DNA of 64,000 nucleotides from Papaver somniferum (lineage: Eukaryota; Streptophyta; Magnoliopsida; Ranunculales; Papaveraceae): assembly GCF_003573695.1 (NCBI RefSeq), contig NW_020621603.1:16975116-17039115 (forward strand). Reading direction: 5' to 3'. Made by a program: the position numbers and the translations under genes. Below the pieces are notes generated by a model that saw only the letters and a list, made by a program, of their open reading frames with translations, was not told where the DNA came from and searched no databases. Below, piece by piece: positions 21,641 to 32,660 of this stretch (the first letter of the stretch is position 1; each line of letters starts with the position of its first letter).

Positions 21641-23536
21641 GAGATTTTGATTTGATTAATAATGCGCTATTCTCCTACATGAGTCACAATCTGTTGGCCT
21701 TCCACCCAACCTAGATTTGGTTTGTACCAATATTGTAAAACCAATTTTTCTGAAAATTCCTAACCTAGGTTTGGAACTGTGTGCTTCCCAAGTCCTCTTG
21801 GACTATTTTTCTCCAAATAATACATTTGAGGAACCACAGTTGGAAAGCATGTTTGCCCGTCCCTAGCACAGTTCATTTCGAGCTAGACCTTTTGCATGAT
21901 GAACCCCCGAAACTGCGCGATTTTGTTTTCAAAATTAATCTTCTGTAAAATCCAGGTTTGGGGGTAGCTCATTTTGTTTCACAGTTTCACTTGCTGCTTT
22001 CTATTATTATTGTGTGAAGCTGTTGAAATCTACACTTTGTCTTTTGGGTTGATCCTCAACTCTTTAGATTGTTAGTGTATGGTGAATTTTTTTATATAAT
22101 CCAGTAGATAAAATTTTAAAACCCTTTTGTTCCTTTTGTATATATTTTGCTAATCCAATATGATCTCGGCTGAAATATGTTGGATTTTTGCCTTGAATAA
22201 CGGAGTTTTAATTCTGCTTTCGCCGAAATCGGGTATTCTCTCTCCTTTTACTCTACTCAGCATGTCCCTTTCCATATGATGCATTTTAATTCTTTCCATA
22301 TTTTGAAACATTGAGGACAATGTTTAGTTTAGGTTTGGGGGTATAGAGTAGATACCACGATAATATGCTATAATTGAAAACGAACTCTTTCTTCTTTTTG
22401 AAAAAATTGAAAAATTCCAAAAAAAATTGAAAAATCAAAACTCAAAAAAAATTAAAAAAATGAAAAATCATAAAAATGGAGCTCATTTACCTTGAAATGT
22501 TGACTCTTGTGCAAATATGTATTATTATTAGGAGTCTTAGTCTAGATATTTAGGCACCCTGATTCTAGCACAATTCACATAGTGATAAGAAATTTGCACG
22601 CGCACGATCTACCAATACATGTATGGCCTCGATCTTCAAGGTGTTGGATAGGAAGTTACGATTGCCAATCACTTTAGAATACTGAACGAAACTGGACTAG
22701 CTTGTTCTTTGGTTGGTTGGGATAGAAGGTGGAGGTTACATTAAGAAAGACAACCATCGAATTTAACTGGGTGCATCAAAAAGGGCTACCTCTTGCAAAG
22801 TGTCATGTAATCTTTTGTTTCTTTTTGTTATGTATCAAAAGTGTTTCCTTGTAAAAAAAAAAAAAAAAAAAAATCAGAAAAATACAAAAAAATCAGAAAA
22901 ATACAAAAAAATCAAGTATTTATCAATTCCATCATCTCTTGTTCCAAAAATAAAAAGAGAATAGTCAATGTAAATAAGAGTCATGTAAATAGTCATCTTT
23001 TGTTGTTTCGTTGTAATAAGCAAGGAGGGTGTATGCCATTGATGTACAACGCGAGAAATTGTGAAATACCTCCAACTCATTCACAATTCTCGTAAAGTCC
23101 GGACAGCTAGCTAGATTTCGACCTCAGTTCTTAGCCTGAGAAACTATCTCTTGGTGATTAGTAGTCATGACTTCAGATCTTTCTTTACACATGTGTAGAT
23201 ACACTTTACACTCTTATCACATGTCCTTATTTGTTATCAGTGCTAGGATTGTGCCTTCGATAGCTAGATTGACATCTCCATTTTGCTGTGAGCTTAAACT
23301 GTTTTGCACATGTCACATTTGATGGAATATGAGCTTATATTTTGTCCTTAGGTTTTGTAGGCACACCTCTGGTAAACCTTCACGAGACTTCAACTCGTCC
23401 ACTAGGGACACTTAGTGGTTTAAAAGGCTTAGTGCATACGCTAAATGCATTCGAGAGACCAGCGACAGTGGTATAGTTAGTATTTCCTTAGTTTTGTTTT
23501 ACTTGAGGACAAGTAAAATTCAGGTTTGGGGGTATT
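21641..23536 (+). other. 3' spacer of Gypsy element 1 with three hairpin/G-run modules
   Basis: No gene. Three copies of the purine-rich word GGTTTGGGGGTA or a close variant occur at 21954-21966, 22331-22343 and 23522-23534; the last adjoins the 3' LTR and is the working polypurine tract. Short hairpins precede each: 21920-21935, 22306-22325 and 23497-23518. An A-rich run with the words GAAAAATT lies at 22400-22480 and a poly(A) run at 22853-22873. Confidence 0.7.
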
Positions 23537-26135
23537 TGATGAGTGCTAAATAGTGCATATTTATATATATTTTTGTTGGCATTTAACTCATCTTTTGTGC
23601 ATTAATTCTACATTTTATCCCATATTCTGTATTTTCATTGTTTTCAAGAATAAATATTTTTCTTACTTAATTTTGCATTTTTAGGTAACAAATAAAATCT
23701 AGATGAAGTGCGGAGCAAAAAGAGCAGAAAAGTAGTGAAAAGCCGGGAGGAATTACGCAAGGAAGCCGCGAAGAATGTTGCGCACAAGACCAAAAAGCTA
23801 GGAATGGGCTCAAGAAGGAAGAATTGTTCTTAAAGAAGATATGGGCATGGCATACCCAAGGCCCAAAACCCTTACCCAAATCCATTTCCTTTATCCATAC
23901 CCATTTCCATGAGAGCCGTCAGATTGGATCCATCTTGTCATCCAACGGTCACCTCATCATTGTGCATCAAATCCCGATGATTCCGCCCAACACTACAGCA
24001 CCTAACCTAATCTAGCACCGTTGACTTCGTTGTGTTCCACATCCAACGGTCGCTACAAACTTCTTCTCTCTTAGCCGTCCGACCTACCTACCATCTCCAT
24101 ATCCAGCGGCTCAGCTCGCCAAACATCGAACCAGATGATCCCGCTTCACACCCTAGCACCAAACCCTATACTACCACCCAAACACTCCCTTCTTCCCAAA
24201 ACATCGATCTCATCTTCTCCACCCGACCATTTCCAGAACCACCACCACCTGCTCTACCCTGCCACCATCTTCCCCGACCATCCCAGTTCGTCTCGAGCTC
24301 CTTCCCATCACCTCCCAACACCACAGAAACCCATACCCATCAGTCCTTTCCCCCTAGCCTAGAGTTCTTATCAAACTCATATCTCTGCATCCTAGGTATG
24401 GAGTTGATAAGAAATCTCGAGCTAGGGTTTCACTTGGAGCGACATGGAAAGCAGAGAAAGCATCGTACAAGTATGGGTTGAAGCTATTTTGGTCAGTGTG
24501 TAGGTTAATTTTTATTAATTTACAAAACCTTAATTTTTGGGATTTGGGGGAAACCCTAATTTTATTGTTTGGGTATAAATTAAGGGTTGGGTATCACTGT
24601 TAAAACTCGTTCTTGGACTAGCCAAGTTTCCACCCAATTTGGGTTAGGTTAATTCCAATTTTAAATTGCACTGTTAATGTTTAATGTGTGATGCTCCTGT
24701 TAATTTTAATTGTTCCTGTTAGTTGCACTTTTACTTTTAATTGCATTTGTTCTTGTTCTTGGTTTTAATTCTCTGTTTATATGAATGTTGTCATGTTAGT
24801 TCACCATGTTGTTCACTGTTATGCTCACTGCCCTGTAATGTTAGTGTAATGTTTGTCATGTTCTAAACCATCATGCTAGGGACTTGATGAATCCCTAATT
24901 TCTTATTGTGTAGTACATTGATCATATTGCTTTAGAAGGCTAAACAAGTTTAGGAAAAACTTGAACTTAGTTCATCATCACCTCACTTTCACAATGTATG
25001 CCAAGTATACTTTGTAGTTAGGTCCATGAGCTGTTGATAAGCTGCAACTCAAGCTGAATTCATAATCTTTTGACTAATTGTGCCGTAGAAAGACAGTTAG
25101 TACTTTGGAAAGAATACCATAGTTGTGTTTAACTTTCTATAGGAGAATACATAGTAGAAGTTAGAGTGAATTCAAACCCTAGTTCCCATCCATAATCTAC
25201 TTCATTCTCATCCACAATTCCATCTTCAACTGTTTAGCTTTGTTTTCTTGTTTTGTATTGCTTTTGCTTTGTTGTTTTTTTTTCCCTGCCCTGCAACTCT
25301 GTTGTTTTTTTCTGTTGTGCATTTTCTTCACTGCTTGAGCAGCTGCAGTACTGCTGCTGTAACCCTTGCTGCATTGCTGCCTTTCTCTTCTGCTGCAGCA
25401 CTTGTGCTGCTTTGCTTTCCCCTGCTGCTGCCTCCTGCATCCAAGCCACTTCTTCTGTTGCTGCTGCCACTTCTTGTGCTGCTGCCATCTCTTTCTCCAG
25501 CACTGCTGCTGTTGCTTCACCTGCAGTACTGCACTGCTGCACTGTTTTTCCTTCTTCTTGGCCTTGTGCTGTTGTGCTGCTGCTGGTGCCTGCTGCTCTG
25601 CCAAGTTGCTGCTGCTGCCCCTTCTTCTCCTGCTGCCTTCCAAGGCCAACTGAGTCCAAGGTCCTAAACCCAATTCACAGTTGAACTGTTGAGCCCAAAG
25701 CTCAAATCAGTTCACTGAAACAAAGCCCAGCTTTCAAAGCTCAAGCTCAGTTCCTCAAAGGCCCAAAGGCCCAGAACCTTGACTGAATCCAAAGCCCAAA
25801 TTCATTAAGGCCCAATCCAATTCAACTGTGGGCTTAATCAAAAGCCTAAGTTTAAGGCCAAAGCCCATTTGCACTTCAAAGACCAAACTGAGCCCAAGCT
25901 CAGTTCATTTTATTGTGAACAAACCCATTAGCACTCAAGCCCAAATTTAAGCCAAAAGGCTTCATAGCCCAATAGCAAACTAGGAACCCAATTAGCTAAA
26001 ACGCTTCCAAAACACACCCGATCTCTGTGGATCGACCCTTACTTGCACGAGCTACAACTGACGACCGTGCACTTGCGGTATTACTGTAGGCCCCCGTTTC
26101 ATTGCTTCATTTATACACCCTTTCAAGGCCTGCCA
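23537..26135 (+). repeat. 3' LTR of Gypsy element 1 (2599 bp)
   Basis: Nearly identical to the 5' LTR (about seven substitutions by eye outside one patch). The patch 24510-24607 corresponds to 17950-18067 and differs strongly, accounting for the 21-bp length difference. Ends TGCCA, followed by the target-site copy CTAGG. Confidence 0.92.
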
Positions 26136-26276
26136 CTAGGCCATTCTTCGGGAATATAATTCAAATGTATCAATTGGTTCTTGTTCACCTTGATTTATCA
26201 AAAGACGGAACAAAAACTCGTAGGTATTTTTGTGGGAGACAGATTTATCTATTCAATAAACTTTTCTTTGTGAGAC
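26136..26276 (+). repeat. Sirevirus LTR, right part (continuation of 15311-16974)
   Basis: After Gypsy element 1 the LTR resumes with TATCAATTGGTTCTTGTTCACC, as at 4715-4737, and continues to GTGGGAGACAGATTTATCTATT; homology ends near 26276. The last roughly 600 bp expected from LTR A are absent, so this LTR was already truncated at its 3' side. Confidence 0.8.
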
Positions 26277-26650
26277 TGAATGGAGCTTCCACATCCACTG
26301 CTGCTTTACCTATTAAAGGAAAGCTCCGTTCTGAACTACTCTTTATCTTTATCTTCATCTTCATCTTCATAATCCTCAAAACCAGACATATCGAGATCCA
26401 AAACATTTTCATCATGGTCCTCTTCATTTACCATTTTTTTCTTTCCTTTGTTAGGACTCTTCTTTAAGAAACAACAGATTTCTTCCTTGGCTGGTTACTA
26501 ACAGTAGATTCAGATTTATTTGGTTTTTTATGCTTCTTCTTTGTTAGATCTGTACGACCAGTCGTCGAATCTACATTCATGGGGGTCGTTGTTTCACCAT
26601 CTTCAATATTTTTTAACGATGATAACAAATTAGGGATTTTGTACATTGTG
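26277..26650 (-). pseudogene. Unidentified minus-strand coding remnant, basic then acidic
   Basis: Read on the minus strand, 26646-26464 gives a start followed by a K-rich tract (LTKKKHKKPNKSES, QPRKK). After an apparent frameshift near 26463 a second frame gives KKSPNKGKKKMVNEEDHDEN and an acidic DYEDEDEDKDKE run before a stop at about 26335. It looks like a fragment of a disordered nuclear-type protein. I do not recognise the family. It may be the displaced N-terminal part of the LINE ORF1 or a host gene remnant. Confidence 0.3.
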
Positions 26651-27102
26651 TGCTGTGATTTTTAACCTAATTGTGTTTGTTCAATTTTTTTTTGTCGTTC
26701 CTTCTGATGGATCTCATGCCTCTTTCTGTCTCTTTAATTATCTCTTTGAAACAAAATTAATCACTGCAAAAAAATCTGGAGGTTTGATGAATATGTGTAT
26801 TTTGGTGGTGAATCTAGAATTACTCCTCTGCATATTAAGAGCTCAGCTACCGTAACTATTAAGCAATATTTGGCCTCGGTCAGAATGATTGATTATGTAC
26901 ATAGATGGGTGATTTTAAACTCAGCTTGGAGATAAGGGTTTTTTATACCAAGCTGAGTTTAAGGGTTTCATTCAATTTTACTCTCTGATGATCTGTTATT
27001 CAATCAACATCATAAAATCGATTATTGTGATCACAAGACTGATGATTACAAGTTAGCAATAGATTCAATTTTACCCATTCAAATCATCTCTTCTACATTA
27101 TT

Positions 27103-28063
27103 GTGATGGATTCTTGGGTTCATGTAGGTCTAGTTTGCATGTGGTTGTTTTATTATGGTGGTGGTAATAGGAATTTATTCTGTCTTTGGAACCCAGCCAC
27201 AAGAGAATATAAAGAATTACCTGAATCACCAATTGAATTTAATAGAGACAGTGTTTGCATACATGATTTTGGTTATGATCACAAGACTGATGATTACAAG
27301 TTAGCAATAGGTTTAAAACCTCCTGGAAGCAAGGATACTACTCTAGTCCAAGTCTATACATTAGCATCAAATTTGTGGAAAAGGGAAAAAACCAAATTTG
27401 TGGAAAAGGGAAAAAACCATACCTTATCGGTTTTGTGATATGCAAATATCCGGGGTGCTTGTTAATGGAAACCTTCATTGGTTAGCGCTAGGTCAATACA
27501 ACTTATTATTACTCTCTTTAGATATCAGTGATGAGAATTTCGAAGAAATGCAACTACCAAGAGAAATCCTTGAGATGAATAAGGATATGTCTCTAGGTGT
27601 GCTGCAAGGGTGCCTTCGCTTACTTGTCAGCTCACATGTGAATGGTGTTGAAAATTATTTTGAAGTATGGGAGATGCTGGATTATGGAGTTCGAGAATCT
27701 TGGACTAAGCGTTATGTCATTTCCCACGAGAGTATTATTAATGAGCAAAGATATTTTAAGCTTGTGCGGTCTTTTGAGAACGATGAGATTCTACTCTTGA
27801 GTGGCGATATTCTAGTTTTGTATGACCCAAAACATGGAAGTGCCAGAGAACTAAAAATCGACGATGTTCCATTCAGGAACGCCGAGACTTACTGTGAAAG
27901 CTTAGTTTCTTTGAACTCTGGCACTTGCAATGTGGGAGTACGTGAGAGTAGGTCTGAAGAAACATTAGACCGTATAAGAAACTCAAATAGTTGGAGTGAT
28001 TGTATTTTGAGTTTCATGTTTTTGCTATATGTATTGGTATATATTTATGTAGTTTATTTTTAA
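27103..28063 (+). pseudogene. F-box-associated (FBA type) gene remnant, frameshifted, lacking the F-box
   Basis: The translation contains FCLWNPATREYKELP, FGYDHKTDDYKLAIG and VLVNGNLHWLA, then ILVLYDPKHGSARELKI, the ordered landmarks of plant F-box-associated interaction domains (substrate-recruiting part of SCF ubiquitin ligases). An exact 25-bp tandem duplication at 27368-27417 shifts the frame between residues about 89 and 110, which explains why the domain is split into two frames. No F-box is readable upstream, where a 34-bp piece of the gene itself is repeated (27029-27062 equals 27276-27309). The C-terminus ends in a hydrophobic run. Most likely a pseudogene; a dominant-negative-like fragment is possible but unsupported. 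Confidence 0.8.
27368..27417 (+). repeat. Exact 25-bp tandem duplication causing frameshift
   Basis: Units 27368-27392 and 27393-27417 are identical. 25 is not a multiple of three, so the downstream F-box-associated domain is thrown into another frame. Confidence 0.95.
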
Positions 28064-28069
28064 TTGAAT

Positions 28070-28550
28070 AGCTGTTGTTTAATGTCTACTACACATGTTA
28101 GGTATCTTCGTCAGTTACTCTTACCTCCTTTTTCCATGTCATCATGTATTTCTATCTGGGGAATGCAAGACTTGGTAACTGGCAGCTTCAAATTTCTGAG
28201 TTGGTATTGGAAGTTGATGTTACCACCTGTAATATAGTGGAAGATCAACTTTGAATATTCAATTTATTAACGTGTCTAGGGAACATGCATTTTGTCTATG
28301 TTTCTCTTTTGTGAAAGGTATAGTGTTTTCGCTCTTCTTTTTCTGAAAACTAATGTATGAGATGATCATTTTCTCTTTCACAGGCAAAATGGTTGGATTA
28401 AAAATAATTATTATTTTTACCAATAGTTATTTATCTAAAAAGCATGATCCACAGCTGTAAGAAGGAACTTATTCAATTTTATTGCCTGTAAGCAAACGTT
28501 TCACATAGTTTGGTTTGGGTGTTGAAAAATCGTTTGTTATGTGCTTCTGG
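28070..28550. other. Gap between F-box remnant and importin pseudogene
   Basis: No gene, RNA or element end recognised. Moderately AT-rich sequence. Confidence 0.4.
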
Positions 28551-28559
28551 CCGGGTAAC

Positions 28560-31500
28560 ATATTTCTGTAAACTTTTATTTGCCATTTTTGTTACCGCTG
28601 TCATCTCTGAATTGATACGCTACACATTGACGCTGGCGCGAAGTTCTGGTGGTGTAGCTGCTCGCATGCCCTTGATCAGGGAGCAGCTTAAGGATTCCTC
28701 AAAGGTATATAATATGGTTAAGTTTGCTTGTTTAACTAGTACTTTTTGAATTTCTTGTGTTACTGGAACAGCAAGATAATAGAGAGGCACAAAAATCATA
28801 CTACCACGGTTCAGTTGATGGAGAGGTCCTATTTAGATCACCCAGTTTATTTAGGGCCAGTAGAATGGCATCCCTGTGTGATTTGAACATCATGTACTAT
28901 AATAGGTGTCAATATGTCTAGACCGTGTGTTCTGGTGCAGTCCAGAGTTTCCAGGCCACATTTGTATCTGCTGTGTTTCAACTTTTTTTTTTTTGAATGT
29001 TCTGATGTTTATGATTCCAAATAATTTCCGTATTTTCCACGCTGTTCCAATCTTTAACATCTATCAGCTGTCTTACAAGTTGAACGCCACTCTCATGATC
29101 TATATTATCAAATTGCTTGTTTTTTGTTATTCTTGAAGGTTACCTCTGAGAGTTGAAGTGTCTCTTGTACAGGTTAGCTTCAGGGTTCAGTATCCCCATA
29201 ACCCTGTAAACATTTTAAGAGAGGACCGCAGGGAATTTATGCAAACTAAATATGGTAATAATCGGTCATACTCACACTGTGAATGTTGTTTTCCATTCAT
29301 CTATCTGTTTGTACGTAAATCTTCATGTACTATGAATCAAAAGAACAACATGTTTGATGTTAAAATTTTCCTACAATGAAACTTTAATGATTCTACAAAG
29401 GTTGTTTCGTTATCTACTGTTGACTGCATTACCAAGCCTGACTCAATTTCAAACTTAGCTTATGCGTGGGTTGGAGAATATATATTGATCTAGGTTAAGA
29501 GGTTCAGTTGCTTACTGGAATATGATTCCTCATAGGTATGATCTTTATTCCTGCTAGAAGTGCTAGAATTCCCCGTGACCGTAATATCATTGTTTATTCT
29601 GAGCACACTACTCCCACGGTATTCATATTAATGTTTTCGAATTAACCTTAACATCCACACTTTTGTTTAAATACCCTTTCACTTTTGATTTTATCTGAGC
29701 CACTCACAGCTGTCTTATTTCACATGATCCAGGAACTTCCATAACGTTGGCATGATTCAGTTTGAGTAGAAGGGATGAAACTTGGGATTGGCACCTTCAG
29801 AAGCTTCTCACCAGAAGTCTCCGGTAATTTTTGCCTGGACTAGTAACTATGTTCCTACATGGTAGAATATTGAACAAACGTAACCTGTCCCACTAGGGAT
29901 ACGATAGACATGATTAATCTAGAAGCAGTCTCTTTTGTAGTCTAAACCAAGGCGCTTTTATCTAACGAAGCCTAAACTACTATCTTCTTAAATCCTTATG
30001 CCGTGTAAATCTTGACCCGCAGAGTGCCCAGATGTTGAGCTTTGCACTCTCCTTTCTAAGATATCGTAAATTATGTAATTTTGGATACGTTTACGTGACT
30101 GTTATGTTGTCATTTGCATACACTACATTATCATGAATATAAAGCATGGGAGGTTGAGCCATGTGGTATGAATCTATGTGCTTCAACTTTCTCCTTATCA
30201 TTTATATTTACATTGTCTTTGACTCTTTATTCTGTTTCATAGCTGATAGACAAGTATATTTACAATATCCTTATCTGGTGAAAACGTCTTCTTACAGGTA
30301 ATGAGCGTTGGTTCCAAAACTCCCTCTTCAACCTCAATTACATCAGACGGGTGATTACTGCAAGTTTAAATTGAAAAAAAATTAGTTCTTATTCTGATGC
30401 CTGTTGTCTGGCAGTTGACTTGTTTTCTGTTTGGCACCCTTACTAGCGTGCTTGGCAATCGGGGTATATTCAAAGCTGCTTGATGCTTCACTAAATGGGC
30501 TCCTGGTTTTGCTTTCGGTGATAGAGATTCTTATGAGTGGCATGAGTGCCTCTGAAGATTCTGCAGCAGCTGCAGCTTTGGCCTTGAGGCACTTCTGTGA
30601 TGGTGAATATTCTTCTCTCTTTCAAATCTAGTTGTTTGGAAGTGCATACTCTTGTTGGAGATTTCAGCTATTCAGTGGTGTGGTTGCTGTGTGTCCCATA
30701 ACATTCCTTGGCAGCGAATGAGAACATTAGGAACTAGAAAGACTGCAAATTTATCCAATGTTCTTACTTCAACCTTTCTGTGCTCATTGATTTACTAATT
30801 TTTTTAGCTCTTCTCTGTTCAGCATCAAGGCTTTTTTTCCTACTTGAGCCAAAGATGTTCTATGTTGGCAGTTGTATAATATGCCAAAGATGTATAAATC
30901 AGTATATTTTTTAATGAGGGATCACTTCCAAGTTGTGGATTCAAAATAATTAGTTTTCTTCTCATGAATAGATTGCCGAAAAAGCTTTGTGGATCTCTAC
31001 AGCACCTTTTACTGTTCTGATATTCACTGGTTGAGACTATGTTGCAAATCTCTGTTGTAGGACTAGCTGATGATTATTTTTTGTTGGCGTCTCGATGCAT
31101 CCTCTATCGCGCTCATCTTTTAGTTGCATCAGCTGTATTCCCACCGTTAGCTGATGGTGCGATGATTGGGTACAATATGACACAGGTATCGTTTTCTCTT
31201 CTTTTTGAATGTTTGAATTTAACATCTTGTACTCACCTTGCAAAGATGATGTTTCTTAAAGAAGCCTGCAATTCGATACTGACATCTTTATCAGATGTAT
31301 TGGACCTTGAAAACTCTAGTTGAGGAATCTATCCGGATACTATTGTAGTTCCTCGAGGTCCAAGTGTCTCTAGAATTTTGATAGCCTCATTACTGGAGCA
31401 CTCCCTAGTTATCGACTAGAAGTGGTATGCATATTTAACCATATTACTTACATCAATATATTTCAGGTTACATACGCTGTACTAGCCTTGAGGAGGGCCT

Positions 31501-32208
31501 ATGGATGAACCTATGGCACTTGAGTGGGCCAAAGAAAGCACTTTATTGATTCCATCAACAGTTGTAACAGAAGTGGAGTGTTCAAGATTTCATCAAGCTT
31601 TATCAGATGCAGCATCTGGGGATGATATTTCGTCTTTAAGCACTATGGTGCCCTTTATCCCTTCCCTCTCTCTCATATGTAGGGGAAAAAACTCAAAACC
31701 CTACTACTATGGTCTCCCATATTCCTACACAAGTAGGGATATCCTAGCTGGGATATTCCGTGTAAAATTGAGCTTGTAATTTACACGTATCCGTTTCTGG
31801 TTTTCACAGTTTTACACCAACATTTTTTTTTTACTTTTTTTTTTTACTAAAACTCTATTTTTTTTTACCTTTTTTTATCTCTTTTTTTTTTTTAATTATC
31901 TTTTAACCTTATAGAATTTACCCAACGTAAAAAAATTTGGTTAAAAAAAAGGATATTGAGTATCGGTGTTGCACTATTCACATGGAAACTGAGTTTCTGT
32001 GTCACTTGGGGAAGGGATAAAAGCAGATCATAGTGAGACTGCCTTGTGACCCGTATCTCTTCCCTATATATGAGGGATAGGGATAGGGAAGGGATTCCCT
32101 CTCCCATAGTGTTTGGCCTAACGGTTCTTGTTGAGGAGATTTTGAATGTTTCCCGCCGAGATTGTACAGGGAGTTTTGAGGCCTCTGGAGTTGAATTTTG
32201 TACCTGCT
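28560..32208 (+). pseudogene. MOS14/transportin-3-like importin gene, decayed, introns retained
   Basis: Separated pieces match, in the right order, the plant homolog of transportin-SR (MOS14), an importin-beta that carries SR splicing factors into the nucleus: VISELIRYT...QLKDSSK (28585-28710), VSFRVQYP (29167-29225), PKLPLQPQL (30314-30345, after a 1-bp shift), ILMSGMSASEDSAAAAALALRH (30448-30603), ADDYFLLASRCI...FPPLADGAMIG (31055-31170), EACNSILTSLSDVLDLENS (31261-31320), IVVPRGPS (31342-31370), VTYAVLALRRAYG (31468-31506), EWAKESTLLIPS and ALSDAASG (31519-31623), and EIVQGVLRPLELNFVP (32158-32205). Intervening sequence and splice-like borders mean this is a genomic duplicate, not a retrocopy. 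Frameshifts, stops, missing exons and a MITE insertion show it is dead. Confidence 0.85.
31638..32111. mobile_element. CACTA-like MITE inside the importin pseudogene
   Basis: Inverted ends start CACTATGG (31641) and finish CCATAGTG (32111). The subterminal parts are also inverted copies (CCCTTTATCCCTTCCCTC...CATATGTAGGG against CCCTATATATGAGGG...GGGAAGGGATTCCC). TTT stands at 31635-31637 and 32112-32114, a 3-bp duplication as expected for CACTA elements, although three bases (AAG) separate the left copy from CACTA. The pseudogene reading breaks at 31637 and resumes after 32114. No coding capacity. Confidence 0.7.
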
Positions 32209-32273
32209 GTATCCTCCTAGTAGTAAGGAAGATAGTAACACACTGTTAAAGACGAATATTCTATTGGATCATA

Positions 32274-32377
32274 CTCTTTTAGTTTCTGGAAAACTGTTAC
32301 TTTTATTTTTTTCATTTAAGTCTTAAAATAGACCAAATTGAAAAATGAAAGTAACACTTTTTCAGAAAGGGAGGTAG
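32274..32377. mobile_element. Stowaway-like MITE in the MiAMP1-like promoter
   Basis: Inverted terminal similarity of about 40 bp: left CTCTTTTAGTTTCTGGAAAA..., right (inverted) CTACCTCCCTTTCTGAAAAA..., both followed by GTTACTTT. The right end GGGAGGTAG is the usual Stowaway signature, and TA flanks both ends (32272-32273, 32378-32379). It is 104 bp long and lies about 170 bp upstream of the TATA box of the gene at 32661. Confidence 0.65.
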
Positions 32378-32544
32378 TATATTGGACTTCAAGTGGTGGA
32401 GAGGAGACTTTAGAATTTTTCCTTGGAGTTTTCGTTTGGACCATTCTATTTCCAAAACATATACAACTGCAATTACAAAGCAAATTCGTTTTTCATCGTG
32501 GTGACCCAAGGAAAAACCATATAATAAGTCTGTTTGCATATGCA

Positions 32545-32552
32545 TATAAATA
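32545..32552 (+). promoter_or_regulatory. TATA box of MiAMP1-like gene
   Basis: TATAAATA in GCATATAAATAGTTCG, about 115 bp upstream of the start codon. Conserved in the truncated paralog (GCATATAAAAAGTTC at about 8466). Predicted transcription start is near 32577. Confidence 0.65.
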
Positions 32553-32660
32553 GTTCGAGGAGGTAATGATTATCTACACAGCCTTCATAGATATAAAACC
32601 TCAGGGTTAATAAGAAATCTTTCTTCTTTCCTGTTACAGAATTCACTCGATTTTTTAGCC

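Larger units (their letters stand above)
16975..26135 (+). mobile_element. Gypsy element 1: complete, non-autonomous, Athila/Tat-type
   Basis: Full element of 9161 bp: 5' LTR 16975-19594, PBS 19601-19618, leader, broken gag remnant, long spacer with three polypurine-like motifs, 3' LTR 23537-26135. LTRs begin TGATGAGTGC and end TGCCA. The target duplication CTAGG is exact at 16970-16974 and 26136-26140, in the middle of a Sirevirus LTR. The primer site TGGCGCCGCTGCCGGGG is typical of plant Athila/Tat elements. No protease, RT or integrase is present, so mobilisation must have been in trans. LTRs are nearly identical except for one patch near the TATA box, which indicates a recent insertion. 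Confidence 0.92.

Noticed and set aside
16975..26135. A complete autonomous Gypsy element
   Set aside because: LTRs, PBS and TSD are intact, but no protease, RT, RNase H or integrase motif is readable in the 3.9 kb internal region.
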